Assembly: GCA_963170055.1 (NCBI GenBank)
Contig: CAUJGJ010000040.1
Coordinates: 1,428,301 to 1,492,300 of the forward strand
Origin: Halisarca cf. caerulea
Lineage: Eukaryota > Porifera > Demospongiae > Chondrillida > Halisarcidae
DNA: 64,000 nt
Reading direction: 5' to 3'
The position numbers and the translations under genes were made by a program. This document shows positions 51,401-62,760 of the stretch, piece after piece (position 1 is the stretch's first letter; each line of letters begins with the position of its first letter). The notes under the pieces were generated by a model. It did not search any database. It was not told the DNA's origin and saw only the letters and a list, made by a program, of their open reading frames with translations.

Positions 51401-53642
51401 TTGGTTGACCCAACAGGGAAAACATTACAGAAGGACTTGCAGCAAAACTCAATTTGAACATAGCATGGGAAACATGCCACATGCTTTATGACCAGGTTGG
51501 GGTCAGTAATAACAGGAGCGGGAGCGTGTGGACAGTTGTAGACCTTGGCCACTTCTGAAACATGAATACAGGGAAGGTTTTGTACTAATAAAATCTTGAA
51601 GTGACTGTACTGCAAATACATAATACTGATTATTATGGCTAACAAAAGATCAGCACATATAGCATTCCCTAAGCAGTTTTCTGTACAATGCGAAGTGAGT
51701 ATTGTATGCATCTGACTACAGAACAGTGAGTGAAACCTCTCTAATCCCAAGCAAACACGTGCACAACAAACACCTCTCCAAGCCGACAACTTTCAAACTG
51801 ACACAAAATGTTAGCACACACATGCACCTTTACAATACAAAATCACCTCTCTAATCTGAATACAATCAATCCGACTACTTTTAAGTCTCAGTGGGTGTCG
51901 GATTAGGGAGGTTTCACTGTAGTTTGATATAATTTATACTATGGTTGTGGCTGGCAAGAATACCATTACATATGATGCACAGATCACGACACAAGGCTAG
52001 TTGGGAAATATTGCATTTCCTAAGGATTATGTGGATATGCATTGCAGCAGGTTAACATACCGCCTTCGCACTTTGCAAACATCCATTCTGTGTTCACATC
52101 GGGCGCAAAGAAAGTGACAGAATTCTCTATAAAATGTGTAGCAGTGACCATTAACAGATCGTGAGGACAAAGGGTAGAAATATTTGCAACACAAACACAT
52201 CTCCAACTCACTGCATTTGGGACTTTTTGACCAGTTACTGGTCCCAAAGTCATATGTCCTAGTCATTACATCATCCTCCGTTAGCTTTGCACATTCTATT
52301 CCCTCTCGGCAGCAGTATTTTGCAACAACACCTTGACAGCTGCAGGAAACGTTGACCAACTGAACTGTAGGGTCATCATTTGGCGGTGGAGGGGCTAGGG
52401 AGCAGTTGTAGTCTATTTCCTCTTTGGGACAGTCTTCCCATACTGGTGGAGATGTCGGTGTAGTTGGTTTCGCTACAATAAAAAATTCCAATACATAATA
52501 ATAGCTTTGCTAAAATTGCATGTTGCTAGTGCTTTGATGTGAACATAGAATACTAGGATTTTGCTTCAAAGGCATTAACATGCAGAATAATCTTAATCTG
52601 GTATTGCAGTGCAAGGCTCACTGATACAAGATGACCACCATCGTACTTATTTTCTGACCACCCAAACATGTGTAATGTAAAACATTGTAGAGGTTATTAT
52701 ACGTAAAACATGTGTGAGTGGCAGTATATTTTGCACAGAAAGCGAAAATTGTGGCAAGTGTTGATAGTTCAGTACAAAGACTATTTGTTAAAACACTGTC
52801 ATAGAATGAATATATGAGTAGCATACAGTCCAACTTGTTTACAATGGCACCCTTGGTGCCACTAAAGTCTGCTGTTATAACCAAGTTGTTGTTGTAACCA
52901 GTACATATTGTACAGAGACCACTGAATCCGTTCCTGCTATGTGTGTTGTGAAAAGAGGTTGGTGTTGTATGCAAAGTTTGACTGTATTAGTTTGTGTACA
53001 CATGAGAACAAATTGGATATTGGACTTCTACTCACGTTTGCATACTGGCAATTCCGGTGAAGGGTACCAGTAGGCCTCCTCCTGAAATATTCCTGGACTA
53101 AAGTACCACACATCTTGGTGTCCGTGAAGATCATGGCATTGATTGCATTGGAATTTGTACTCGTAATAGTCATCATAGTCAATGTAGGACACAAGAACAT
53201 TCAGATCAAGGTTGTCCAGAACTTCAAGAGGTCCTGCGGAATCAGATATGAAAGTATGTACATAATATTATTATAGTAGATTTTCTACCGTAGACATAGT
53301 TTACATATTCACAGTTTACGGTGCTGTGTAAGGCAGCATAAAACACCCAAGTATTCCATTCACTGATGATATATGCTTATTATACAAATACTTCACTTCA
53401 GGATAATTATCCTTGAGATTTTAGATAAATATTTATCGTTGTTATTAAACAGCATTTCATGATATAGGACACTTATGAAGGTAACATTATGCTGCAAACA
53501 GGGCAAAGAAAATTTTAACAATAATAAAATTTTACACAGTTATCATAATATGGACATCAGTACACACTTTGTATTTACCTTGTGCTGTGGCCAGAGCAAA
53601 TACACAGACTCCAAAAAGAAGAACTAGATTGAGCTGATCCAT
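42473..53642 (-). CDS. CCP gene C: secreted multi-CCP protein, 8 coding exons, 512 aa
   Basis: Exons (transcript order) 53642-53579, 53233-53036, 52472-52212, 51554-51345, 51061-50774, 49211-49074, 46297-46100 and 42654-42473. They join to 1539 nt, all phase 1, GT-AG. Signal peptide MDQLNLVLLFGVCVFALATA. Exon 2 ends LPVCK like exon 2 of genes A/B (CPICK). Exons 3 and 4 give related modules (SCSCQGVVAKYCC..SPKC; ACFPCYVQIEFCC..QPTC). Exon 5 encodes a larger Cys/Pro module (about 245-340). Exon 6 matches the A/B exon 4 end (DGTWSEPTPKC). Exons 7 and 8 are CCPs (TCNPGYEPFG; QCDSGYTMTG..PPPTC). The stop is 42475-42473. There is no membrane segment, so it should be secreted. Its last intron contains a 2.7-kb transposon. 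It is convergent with gene B. Confidence 0.85.
43193..45925. mobile_element. DUF7869-type transposon, 2.7 kb, ATAT target duplication
   Basis: The ends are inverted: GCATCAAGTAAAAAGGAAAT (43199 on) and, read inward from the right, the same sequence with a few changes before it (GTGAGG- against GTGGGC-). ATAT flanks both sides (43189-43192, 45926-45929). A further copy of the end motif, GCATCAAGTAAAAA, is internal at about 43352. The only gene is the minus-strand frame at 45673-43478. It lies in the last intron of gene C, in the same orientation as that gene. Confidence 0.75.
43478..45673 (-). pseudogene. DUF7869-like transposon protein with one in-frame TGA
   Basis: The ATG at 45673 (MASSLPLSSTPIRD) is preferred over an upstream TTG. 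About 614 codons are open to TGA at 43831-43829; the same frame then continues 116 codons to 43478. The N-terminus is acidic and Ser-rich, then comes a basic stretch (RRVRKRRIF). A Cys pair follows near CNSCAPVL, another near CTKCIRTTLG, and CDTCARLKE with a coiled coil. The core has YLFDETIG, VHLFLDNAGSTNKN, SFLIAGHTKFAPDRVFS. This pattern (D, then DN-G-NKN, then GHTKF-D) is that of the DUF7869 family, which I take to be an RNase H-like nuclease of transposon origin. A single nonsense change in an otherwise intact gene implies recent inactivation. Confidence 0.7.
46298..47480. other. Intron 6 of gene C: dispersed repeat with GTTATGTCC ends
   Basis: From about 46612 (GCAGGTAGGTTATGTCC) to about 47480 (CATAAATCTGACATAAC) the sequence resembles the element at 58091-58840, with internal copies of GACATAACAG and TTATGTCC. 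Non-coding. Confidence 0.45.
47480..47791. mobile_element. TA-flanked MITE with TTCGAAC array
   Basis: The arms CGGTAGGCACGGAAAATATG.. (47482-47508) and its exact complement (47763-47789) are 27 bp and perfect, bounded by TA at 47480-47481 and 47790-47791. The interior is a degenerate array of CTTCGAACGAA units (about 47515-47750), itself palindromic. The TA target suggests Tc1/mariner mobilisation. Confidence 0.75.
48797..48988. repeat. Exact 96-bp tandem duplication
   Basis: Unit ATTATATGACCATGTCTTAC.. occurs at 48797-48892 and 48893-48988 without visible differences. A recent event in intron 6 of gene C, just before exon 6 in genomic order. Confidence 0.9.
49349..49420. repeat. piggyBac-type element terminus in gene C intron 5
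   Basis: TTAA, then CCCTTTTTCG, TTTTTTCGCATACCCGTTAT, then GAGCCACTATAGTGGC (about 49401-49416). Same layout as the terminus at 2927-2993. The interior to about 50270 is non-coding. Confidence 0.55.
50181..50306. repeat. Perfect 28-bp inverted repeat with 70-bp spacer
   Basis: 50181-50208 (TGAACACTTAGTATATCCCT..) and 50279-50306 are exact complements. The spacer holds GCGAATGCGAACGACTGTAG and GAGCCACTATA, a piece of the piggyBac-type terminus. Confidence 0.85.
51719..51919. mobile_element. About 200-bp Tc1-type MITE
   Basis: Left end CAG..CAGTGAGTGAAACCTCT, right end GAGGTTTCACTG followed by TA. Related to 53998-54198 and 56960-57111. It lies in intron 3 of gene C. Confidence 0.55.
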
Positions 53643-53997
53643 ACTGAATGACAGATACACGGGATGTTGCGCCTTGTATATTTCTCACGATGATTCCTGA
53701 AGTGGATGGAAGATGCCTTTCAGAATTCTCTTCAAGGATTGTTCCTGAAAGGTGATAAGCTGGGATGTTCTCCTGTTTCTTAACAGTCTTGTTTCTGCTA
53801 CCCCTTATATGCAAGCAGGGTGAAACCTTATCTGTGAATCTTGCCACGATGTCACAATGATGTAATGAGTGGGCTCCTAACCACAAGTGCAAGTCACAAA
53901 GCTCTTCTGCTGTCTGTCAAAAAGTAACACCAAAGTAGTTTGACTTTGACATCCTTTGTTGAGGGAGCATTAACATTGCTACAGTTGATACAAACTA

Positions 53998-54198
53998 CAG
54001 TGGAACCTCTCAATAAAGGACACTCCAGGACAACATAAATTCAGAATATTAGATTCCTTGTATAGAGGTTGTCCTCTTTGGTTGTTCATAATGTATTGTG
54101 GTAATTATTCTGGAACCATGTAAGTTGTGTACTATGAAGAGATGTTTGTTACACCATATCCTTATTTGAGAGTCCACTATATATCAGAGGTTTCACTG
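53998..54198. mobile_element. 201-bp TA-flanked Tc1-type MITE
   Basis: CAGTGGAACCTCT at the left and the inverse AGAGGTTTCACTG at the right, bounded by TA (53996-53997, 54199-54200). Non-coding. Confidence 0.75.
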
Positions 54199-54202
54199 TA
54201 AA

Positions 54203-54854
54203 TTCACTTTCTGGGAAGGGACAAGTTATAAACTGAGGAATATTCTAGAGATAAGCATTACCATATTACCAACAGTAGCGCACATCATCACCTAAGAAGA
54301 TGTGTTAGGGTATGTTGGAAATAATAAAAACAGCAACTGAGGTGCTAGGGTATGTTGCTTAACAATTATCATCTCTACACTCTAACCTAGTATAAGCACA
54401 TAACTTTGCAGGGAACCAGTCAGTGCTGCACTTGCATTTTACGAAAATTGTAGGTTAGATGACTGGAGTAGATTGATTGTACTGATAGTGTGGTTTGAAC
54501 ATGTTTTCATGGTAATTCTCTGTACATTTCTGCGACCTTGCAGAGGGGGTGTATCTACATGCGTGATTCACAATACAGGAAGTGAGAGTAGGGGTTGCCC
54601 GACAACGGCTAAAAGTGCCTATCAATTGCTTCACTTTAATAACCACTTGTACGCATATGTTGCCAGGAGGCAAATGACAGATGAAATATGACCATACACT
54701 ACTATACAGCTCATATTTCACGTACAAGTGTTGACATACATAGTGTGTTGTGTATTGACGCTAGTTTCTGACAAACAGTCACAGTTGAATGTGACAGGTC
54801 GCGGATTCTTCGTAGAGGGAAGCTGTATACTTTATTTCCATTTCACATTTATAG

Positions 54855-54924
<70 letters not shown>

Positions 54925-56600
54925 AAATTTTATATTAGTAATTAAGCAAACTATTATTTATATACAAAATGTAAATAATAATAGCTTGTGAAAACTGCAT
55001 ATATACTGGTTATAATACTGTTAGTACTGCAGTACTATAGAATGTATCCATTCCGAGCATTTTTCAATTTTACAGTAATAATGAAATAATGAAGTGTTTG
55101 TTGGCTTCGTTAGTACACATAATTGTTTTTCACATTGGTCTACCTAGATGATATGTGCTGAATATCAAATTAATCTCATTATGTTCAATGAATGTTCAGC
55201 TGTAAGAGTTACTCTTCAAGTCTTTTGAACATGTGGAGCAGAAATTACTTGTTCACATATTTAAATGACATGTAAATCTCAAGCTAGTCTAAGTGAAAGA
55301 TAAAATTCATGCTGTCATATGCAATACATGAAACATAATTGCGTTCATTTAGAAACTGACACTACTTGTAGGATATGAGATCAGGCTTGGTTGTTATGGA
55401 TACTATTTCCCAAACAATCATAATCACTAGATGATGATATCAACCTTAGCTATAGTTTAGTACAGGTACATGCCTGGTATTGGGGCTAAAGGACTGGGAA
55501 GAGTAGACAATTATAATTTGAATTATCTTATGAAGCCATATTGTTCTTACATGTGAATGTTTCCTAGGAGACTACTTTTAGGTGTAGGGGATATAGCGCA
55601 TTGAAACGGAGTATTCATATGCATGTAGGAGGGCACCAACACCATCACTACATTCATGACAGAGGTATCAGCCGTTGCCAAAAACAGGTAGCAGGTGACA
55701 TGATACCTGTAAGTAAACACAACACCACAAAGGCACTGTGTTTCAACACATTCACACCTCCACTTGACAAACAACTCCTCCTGAAACAAGATCTCACTTC
55801 GACGGGACACCTGTATCTGCTTCATAAAACGTGAAATGCTCATTACACCTCACCCACCTGTTGCAAGTGCACTTCTGCATAGTAGTGTACATAATAGAGT
55901 GGAACAGCAGCAATTTGTATATGAGGAGACACTTGTGTTCACTTCATGAAGTGTGTAATGGTCATTACACTTCACCTGCCTATCACAACCTGTGTACTTC
56001 TGTATAAAAATGGAAATATATGGAATGGACAGCAGCAATGCTATATATGTGTGTCTACAAGGGGACAATTGTGTCTGCTGTATGAAGTGTGAAATGCCCA
56101 TTATACACCTACACCCGCCCATTACAACATGACTACAGCACCAATATTATTGTCTGTGGCTACTTCCAAATGTATGATCCCTCATGAAAACATGCAGTAC
56201 TAATGCATGTGAATTTCATGTCAAGTCAAAGGTTATGACTGATTCGGGCATTGACACAGCAATGCAAATTGGATTCACTTCATGTGGCCTGTGTTGAAAG
56301 TCATGCATGTGTAAAAACTAACTTCAAATGCTTCACAGTTCTCTACATTGTTAGTGGATTGAACTTGAAGGCAGGACAAGTGTGTTGTGATTGCAGGTAA
56401 AAAGTTACAAGAAACAGGCTGGCCCAAAATTACCACAACTATTCATACAAGTAACCTCTATTGCTTGTTCTCTGCTCTTTTCTATGTTTGTTTGATACAA
56501 AGTGCAAAAAAGCAAGTATTAGAGGTGCAAACAGCAACAGCAAGTTCTTCCTAGATACTAATAGATTTATGCTTCTGTTCGCTATCCATAACAATGTTCA
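54203..56600. other. Intergenic, no supported gene
   Basis: AT-rich DNA with a (TA)n run (54856-54915). Between 55800 and 56130 a loosely repeated block recurs (GAAATGCTCATTACACC, GTAATGGTCATTACACTTC, GAAATGCCCATTATACACC), about three copies of roughly 130 bp. No coding exon was recognised. Confidence 0.5.
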
Positions 56601-56616
56601 TTTACATGACCAACAT

Positions 56617-56730
56617 GCACACACATACACACACACACGTGCACGCACACGCATGCACGCACACACACACACACATACACACACACATGCACACAAACAC
56701 ACACACACACATGGATACACACACACACAG

Positions 56731-56777
<47 letters not shown>

Positions 56778-56862
56778 CACACACACATGGATACACACAC
56801 ACAGACACACAGACACACAGACACAGATACACACACACACACACACGCACACGCACACACAC
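56617..56862. repeat. (CA)n microsatellite
   Basis: CA repeats with GC, GA and TGGATA interruptions over about 245 bp. Confidence 0.97.
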
Positions 56863-56959
56863 ATAGAATTTTGCATTTCACAGACTATGAAGGAATTCTG
56901 TCTTGGTGCTTACTCATGTATAGATAGCTATTGGTGTACTCAAACAATGAGTACCTATA

Positions 56960-57111
56960 CAGTGAAACCTCTGCAATGATAATCTGTACGCCTAATCTGA
57001 CACTCATTTTTGAAGTATAGTCGCTATGTTGAAGGATAGGCTCCCTAATCCAACAAACCTTGTAATCTGATGCAATTTTGCTAAGTGGGTTGGAGTAGAG
57101 AGGTTCAACTG
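56960..57111. mobile_element. 152-bp TA-flanked Tc1-type MITE
   Basis: CAGTGAAACCTCT at the left and AGAGGTTCAACTG at the right, TA on both sides. Interior contains CTAATCTGACACTC and CCCTAATCCAACAA. Confidence 0.7.
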
Positions 57112-57747
57112 TACTATGAGAACTCAATGTGTGACCGTCTATGGGACTTCACGGTTTTGGTCTTATACCCGATTTACACATCATTTTGAAGCGTATTCCA
57201 TGAGGAATCCAATGATTGTTTGTTTATATTTGTGTCACGAACGATCATGGAGATATGACATTTTGTTTATCAGCCACGTGCAGTGGTCATGCGTGAGAAA
57301 CGGGCAGTTTTGTACTAACTTCCGGTAATCAGTGAAGACTCTGTAGTATGCTAAAATCGTACCGCATATCAAGATGGCGTCACCGCATAACGTTAAAAAT
57401 CACCCTCTTTCCCAATAACTATCGAGCGAATTCAATTCAAACTTTGTAAAATCATAGATCAAATGTATGGCTATCGAATTTTGAAATAAAAGAAAATCCG
57501 CCCGGATCCAAAGGAAAATGAATTTTTGAACATTTTGCGCTTACTTAATAACCGCGAAGTGACCCCTTTTCCTATAGATGGTCACATATGATAATCATGC
57601 ATGATGTCATTGTTGCCCTGGAAAATATCAGCATGTCGAAATTCATCATGTCTGTTGGAGTCCTTGGAACCCAGTGTTGCCAAGAGGCACATGGATCCTC
57701 GATGTTCCCATAGTTTTAGAGGCCGTATCAGTAACTTATTAACAAGG

Positions 57748-57913
57748 TGTAAATTCATAGGTTGCTAGGAAGCCATAGGAATTGTCAATATCTTATGTAT
57801 GTTTACCTCACAAGCACAGGAGTGTCTAGGGTGAAATTCATAGGTTACTAGGAAACAGTACAATTTGTCAATATCTTATGTATGTGTACCTCACAAGCAC
57901 AGGAGTGTCATAT
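57748..57913. repeat. 83-bp tandem duplication
   Basis: AAATTCATAGGTT..GCTAGGAA..CAAGCACAGGAGTGTC occurs twice, at 57751 and 57834, with a few differences. Confidence 0.85.
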
Positions 57914-58035
57914 TACTCCTTTGAAATGGATATCATAGGTGGCAATATTCACACAGTACATGCATAACATGTGACAATGATGGGATGTTCCTCTCAGGGT
58001 ATTTTGACTAGCACCAATAGTTCAAGTGTAGTACA

Positions 58036-58084
<49 letters not shown>
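58036..58084. repeat. (CA)n microsatellite
   Basis: Pure CA tract ending at the GCAGGTGTGTTATGTC element border. The same juxtaposition is seen at 25274-25330. Confidence 0.95.
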
Positions 58085-58085
<1 letters not shown>

Positions 58086-58090
58086 CAGGT

Positions 58091-58840
58091 GTGTTATGTC
58101 TGAATCCAGCCATGAGTGTAACATATGGTTTCACTCAATGAATTTCATTATAGCGCTAACCGCATGGGTTGTCACGCGCAGATAGCGAGATTTTCGTGAT
58201 GACATCATGCGCAAACTGAACGTATACGCGAGAATATGAGAAAGATGTACGGACTGTTTCGTAGAACATGTGACAGCGTGTGACTGCAGTCTAAAGAAGA
58301 GAGATGCTCAAGTGGAAGTTTGCTTTCAAGATTGCAGTGGTAAAAATCTCGACTTGAAGCAACGGCAATAGTGTCATCGGGTTCCCAATAGTCCAAACCA
58401 CGGTGAAAGATTCCTGGAGCTTTGTACCTTCTACCATTCAAGTTATGTCCTGTGTTTTGTGGTTGGAGACCTCCGAAAACAATGGAAACCCCTGGACATA
58501 ACAGCCGCACTTTGAGCTACCAGGCTCCAGGAATCTTTCAGGGCACTTATGTATCTAAGGAGTCGTTTGAACCTAATGGCATGTTCAGAAGCTGAGATTT
58601 TTACCACCGCATTTTTGCTTTTTTGTCTTTTCGACAGTAGCCGAAGAAATTGCAGGTAGTGGGACGTTCAACTTGTAGATTATCTTAAAGAGAACACAAA
58701 CATCACGTCAATATGGTTGTAATCTAGAATAGTAGGTTCATGTCAATACAACCCATCGCAGAAAGCAAAAACTGGGGGTTAATTTTAGTGCCTACGAAGC
58801 GTCAGCCATTTTGTGTTATGTCCAAAATCAGACATAACTC
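58091..58840. mobile_element. Non-autonomous repeat with GTTATGTC ends
   Basis: Begins GTGTTATGTCTGAATCC and ends AAAATCAGACATAACTC, an approximate inverted pair. The interior repeats the motif in both directions (AGTTATGTCC, GGACATAACAGC). 58265-58430 matches 9886-10070. Relatives at about 25319 and 46612. Non-coding. Confidence 0.5.
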
Positions 58841-58912
58841 ACCTTGCATAATACATTCATCAGTACTTAACCTTTTAACACACGCATATTTTTGTCATCA
58901 TTAGACCCTTAA

Positions 58913-59574
58913 CCGATTATACGCCAATTACGCCCTATGGCGTAATGCAGGTTATGGCCAAATACGCCATATGGCGTAAGAAAAAATGGCAACCGTAAGC
59001 GTCGTTGTAACTCCGCTTAGGAAAGCCATATTGCCTTCTAACTAGCATCGAAGATAGCCTGGACAACGCTTGACTAAATGATATGTGACAATTGCACAAA
59101 GGCCGAGAATCGACTGTAAACGAACGAAAAGTCTTCGAAGCAACTTTGGCACTGGGCGTAAGAAAAAATGGCAACTGTAAGATTCGTTGTTATTCCGCTT
59201 TGGAAAGCCATATTGCCTTCTAACTAGCATCAAAGATAGCCTAGACAACGCTTGCATAAATGATATACGACAATTGCACAATGGGCGAGAATCGACCATA
59301 AACGAACGAAAAGTCTTCGAAGCAACTTTGGCGCTCGTGTTACACGTTCTTGTAGAGTATCTTCTAAGTTCCAAGCTGCTGCTTAGTTGTTCGTGCTGCT
59401 GCTTAACCGGAGAGAAAACTATCGTTGCTTATTTCAAGCTTCTGCCGTTATTTTTGCTCTCGTTTAGACGTCATCACTTCCTTCACCATGGGTAGGCTTT
59501 TCGCATCTATTTTAGTGAATATTAATTCGGCCATTAGGCGTGTGCATGACGTAATAAAAATGGCGTATAATCGG
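58913..59574. mobile_element. 662-bp TTAA MITE with 14-bp perfect TIRs
   Basis: CCGATTATACGCCA at the left and the exact inverse at the right, with TTAA at 58909-58912 and 59575-59578. The interior includes two copies of a 182-bp unit (starting about 58974 and 59156, GCGTAAGAAAAAATGGCAAC). TTAA and CC-ends indicate piggyBac mobilisation. Confidence 0.85.
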
Positions 59575-60178
59575 TTAACGCCCGTAAGCCACTATAGTGG
59601 CATAGAGGTTTAGGTAATGTTTTCTCCTTGATTTGTACACTTTTAGTATGCGAAAAGCAGTCAGGTGTTTAGCCAAAAGTATGTTTGATAAGATGTAGGT
59701 GGCTGAATTTTTGAATGAAGCAAATTTAAACAAATTCGGCAACAAATTGATGGTACCGTCTACTTTCAATGTGATAACATTAAATTTCACCGCATTTACC
59801 CCCGAATCTAGCCATTTTATACCCATTCAAGATTCAAGCATGTTCAGGTAAGTAATATAAGTCACTTACAAGATTCAACATGTCCAAACTATAGATACAG
59901 GGATGTTTTAACTAGAAAAATAACTACACATGGGGTTCTACTATGCGCCAGAATGCAAATTGATAACATTGACAACTAAACCGAAGTATGAAGCATATAT
60001 ACCAGTAGCCTTTCTGATCCATTTACAAGCCAGTTTGGCAAATGTTTCTCTCACAAATGAAGTTCAGATAATGTGAAAATGTCAGAGAAGAAGACAAAGG
60101 CGATTTTTTTTTCGCATCAATCACTCAAATGTTGCAATGATATCTTCTGTTCTCTCTATGTATGTTTTTGAGAAACAA

Positions 60179-60487
60179 CAAGCGATTCGAGTTTAAAAAA
60201 CTCGTGGGCCGCCTATGGCCCTGAAAACTCGAATCGCTTGGAAATCGTCGTTATTGACTAAAATAATACTTCGAAGAACTCTTCTGGTCGAAAAGACTCT
60301 TCGCTGATAAAAGCAGGAGTAGACGAATGAATTTCACCGAAATATAGCCAAAAGATTATGTACCGACTTCGCGTCCGCCATGTTGTTGACATATATATAT
60401 ATATATATATATATATTGACATCGTTACGGACGTTCCGGACACTTCCGGTGAAAGTAAAAACAATATAGGGCCGCCTTCCGGTGGCC
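60179..60487. mobile_element. 309-bp insertion, second copy of the 1642-1944 element
   Basis: Inverse orientation to 1642-1944, flanked by CAA at 60176-60178 and 60488-60490. Same internal landmarks: stem AAGCGATTCGAGTTT, GAAGACTCTTCG-like core, (TA)n, CACTTCCGGTGAAAGTA. Confidence 0.7.
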
Positions 60488-60954
60488 CAAAAAGTAGCCA
60501 TCCTTCATCTCAAAATGTGGATCTTTCCATTTCATCAAACAACGGTAGACATTTTATTATTGTGCAACTCAGTAAAACATTATAAACTAATCAGTATATT
60601 AGCGTTTCACTGTGTACAAGCACGTTAGATACAAATTTTCTACTGGTCTTTTATACGGTAAGGACGTTTGCTATGAGTACAAATTTTGCATGGTAGTTTA
60701 CTGATTCCCTAGGCTATCTTTCAATAAAAATTTTTCAGATCACGCAATGTTCGCGCATCACAGGTCTCAAGGGGTAGGCCTTGTAAAGCCACTAAAGTGG
60801 CTTACAGGCGTTAAGGGGTTATTAATTAATTCTCATGCTTCAAATGTATCATTCTATACTTTGGGCAAACAGATTCGGAAACAAGTAATTTGGGTAGAAA
60901 ACCCATGGGGCTGCCGCCCCTCATCCCAAATTACTAGCGAATATGTTATAACGG

Positions 60955-61220
60955 TTTGAAAGATAAAAATGTGGCTGAAACTTCGCCAAAATGCAGGGAA
61001 TTTTCTTCAAAATTGCAGCGAAGGCAAAAATACAATGCTGAAGGATAAAAACCCATCGTAAACCTGATTCCATTTTTGCCAAGATAAACCGTTGCTTGTT
61101 GAAGTCTTCTCTTCCAGCAACCATTTTTATTTGCCTACTTCCTGTTGCATATTTGTATATATATATATATGAATAAAGTGTTACACTTCCGTAATGAAAA
61201 TAATATAGGGGCTGCCTGTG
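60955..61220. mobile_element. Dispersed non-coding repeat, copy 2
   Basis: Inverse of about 3405-3740, ending AATAATATAGGGGCTGCC. The TA-rich run at 61158-61170 is internal. Non-coding. Confidence 0.55.
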
Positions 61221-61224
61221 GCAG

Positions 61225-62350
61225 ACTCACACCTTACATCATGTATAACAGGTGATGCAAATGTCTTCACTATGCATAATCCCATCAATCTAATTTATCC
61301 AGCACTGGCATAACCAGAAACCTCATTTATCTAACACTCTGTTGTGAATCCCTATCATTAAATGGTTCACTATTCTACCTGATTTATCCAACACCCTGAT
61401 CACACCTTTATATGAGGAACAGTGTTGTCAGATAAGCCGATGTAGATGCAAATTGTAAAACCAATCAGGTGCAATGATTGTCTCGTTTTAGTCCCTGTAG
61501 CAGTGTGGTTGTTCTTACATGTCAATTGTAATGCTGCACATCAATGGAAGGTTCAGGAATTTTGTTTGGGTTAGGTACAATTGAGTGGTTGCAGTTTATA
61601 TACATATCAAATATGAGGTAGGTAGCTGCAATGTACCGCATTGATAAGCTGGGCAACTCTTAAGAATTGTCCAGTTGCTTATCCTTTCATGTCTGAGTCA
61701 CAAGGGATATCTCCAATTATCGCACTGGAAGGCAGAACAACGACTGGGTACAGAAAGGATGTGGTGGGTAACTTGCTCTTATCAGGCAGGAAGGAAGGAC
61801 AGAGAATCAATACAAAATTTGCTGGTGACGGTAGTAGCTGCTTGCAATGACACAATTCTATTCATCTGACATGGTGCATTGTGCAACATTTCATATAATT
61901 ATTCTACAATTATAGCATTTCTATATACTTGAAATTTGCGTACCATGCTGAAAGGGACTTCATTTCATGATGATAACAAATAAAACTATACAGTGACTGT
62001 GGTTCGAATATGTGCATACGACAGAGGCACTGGAGAGGCATGAAGGGTATAAAAGTGTATAGCACACAAATTATCATTCAATTCAGCCGTCAGTGGAGCG
62101 CAATATGCCTAGACATATCGCCCACTCCGCAAGCAAATTTCAGTATTGACACATGCTTCACTATTGTGGCATATTAAGAAACAACACTGGTCAGAACCAT
62201 ACCAAATCACGTGTAGAATTGACTGGTGCCCAAAAAAGTACAGGAATGTGAACAGCTTGAGGATACATTGCAGTGGACACAATAGCTGCTTTGGAACAGG
62301 TAAGATATAAACGTTACAATGCTTGTAATAGAGTCTGACATGTGCATTAC
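61225..62350. other. Intergenic, no clear gene
   Basis: An open stretch at 61641-61850 (+) shows no recognisable motif and lacks a good start context. It may be further sequence of the transposase relic downstream, but I see no support. Confidence 0.35.
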
Positions 62351-62358
62351 TCTTACAG

Positions 62359-62760
62359 GGTATTGAACTTAGCATAAATGGACAATCGGAGAAGTGGTAT
62401 GGTACAATCACAGTATTGTCTTCAGACAACCTGGCCAGCCAACTTGTAGGAGGATACAAGCAGCTGGGCTCTGCACTGAGGAAACGCAGGTTCTGTACGG
62501 CAACAGATAAAGAGGTTCAAACTAAGGTAAGGATGTTCGATTTCATATGGAATAGGTGTAATGTGAAGCTACGTACCTACTGTACAATCAATGTGTTATT
62601 GCTGTGTATACGACACCTGCATGCGTCTACAGAACTGATGCATATTCAATCCTCTGCAATAATAAAAGATAGCATGTGCATTTCATTGCAGTTCAGCGTC
62701 CGTGATTTGCAGTCAAGAACAAACACATGTTTGAAGCACACTGTAGTATGCTACCTCTAG
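62359..62760 (+). pseudogene. Transposase-like relic, two exons
   Basis: Exon 62359-62526 (acceptor TTACAG, donor GTAAGG) encodes IELSINGQSEKWYGTITVLS, SSDNLASQLVGGYKQLGSAL, RKRRFCTATDKEVQTK. Exon 62692 on continues FSVRDLQSRTNTCLKHTVV to a stop at 62758-62760. The SADN-GG-K-SA-RKCR-C-QTKF pattern is one I know from large, poorly named transposon proteins in invertebrates and fishes. Downstream, WSSMNMFVNEKSYFRLEQFN (about 62790-62850) and further pieces to about 63250 look like the same protein, broken by stops. No termini were identified. Confidence 0.5.

Larger units (their letters stand above)
58871..60821. mobile_element. Nested piggyBac-type non-autonomous element
   Basis: TTAA at 58867-58870 and 60822-60825 bound a segment whose ends carry TTAACGCC plus GTAAGCCACTATAGTGGC (59576-59600, after the inner insertion) and the inverse GCCACTAAAGTGGCTTACAG (60787-60806). 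Two later insertions lie inside: the MITE at 58913-59574 and the 309-bp element at 60179-60487. Confidence 0.55.
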
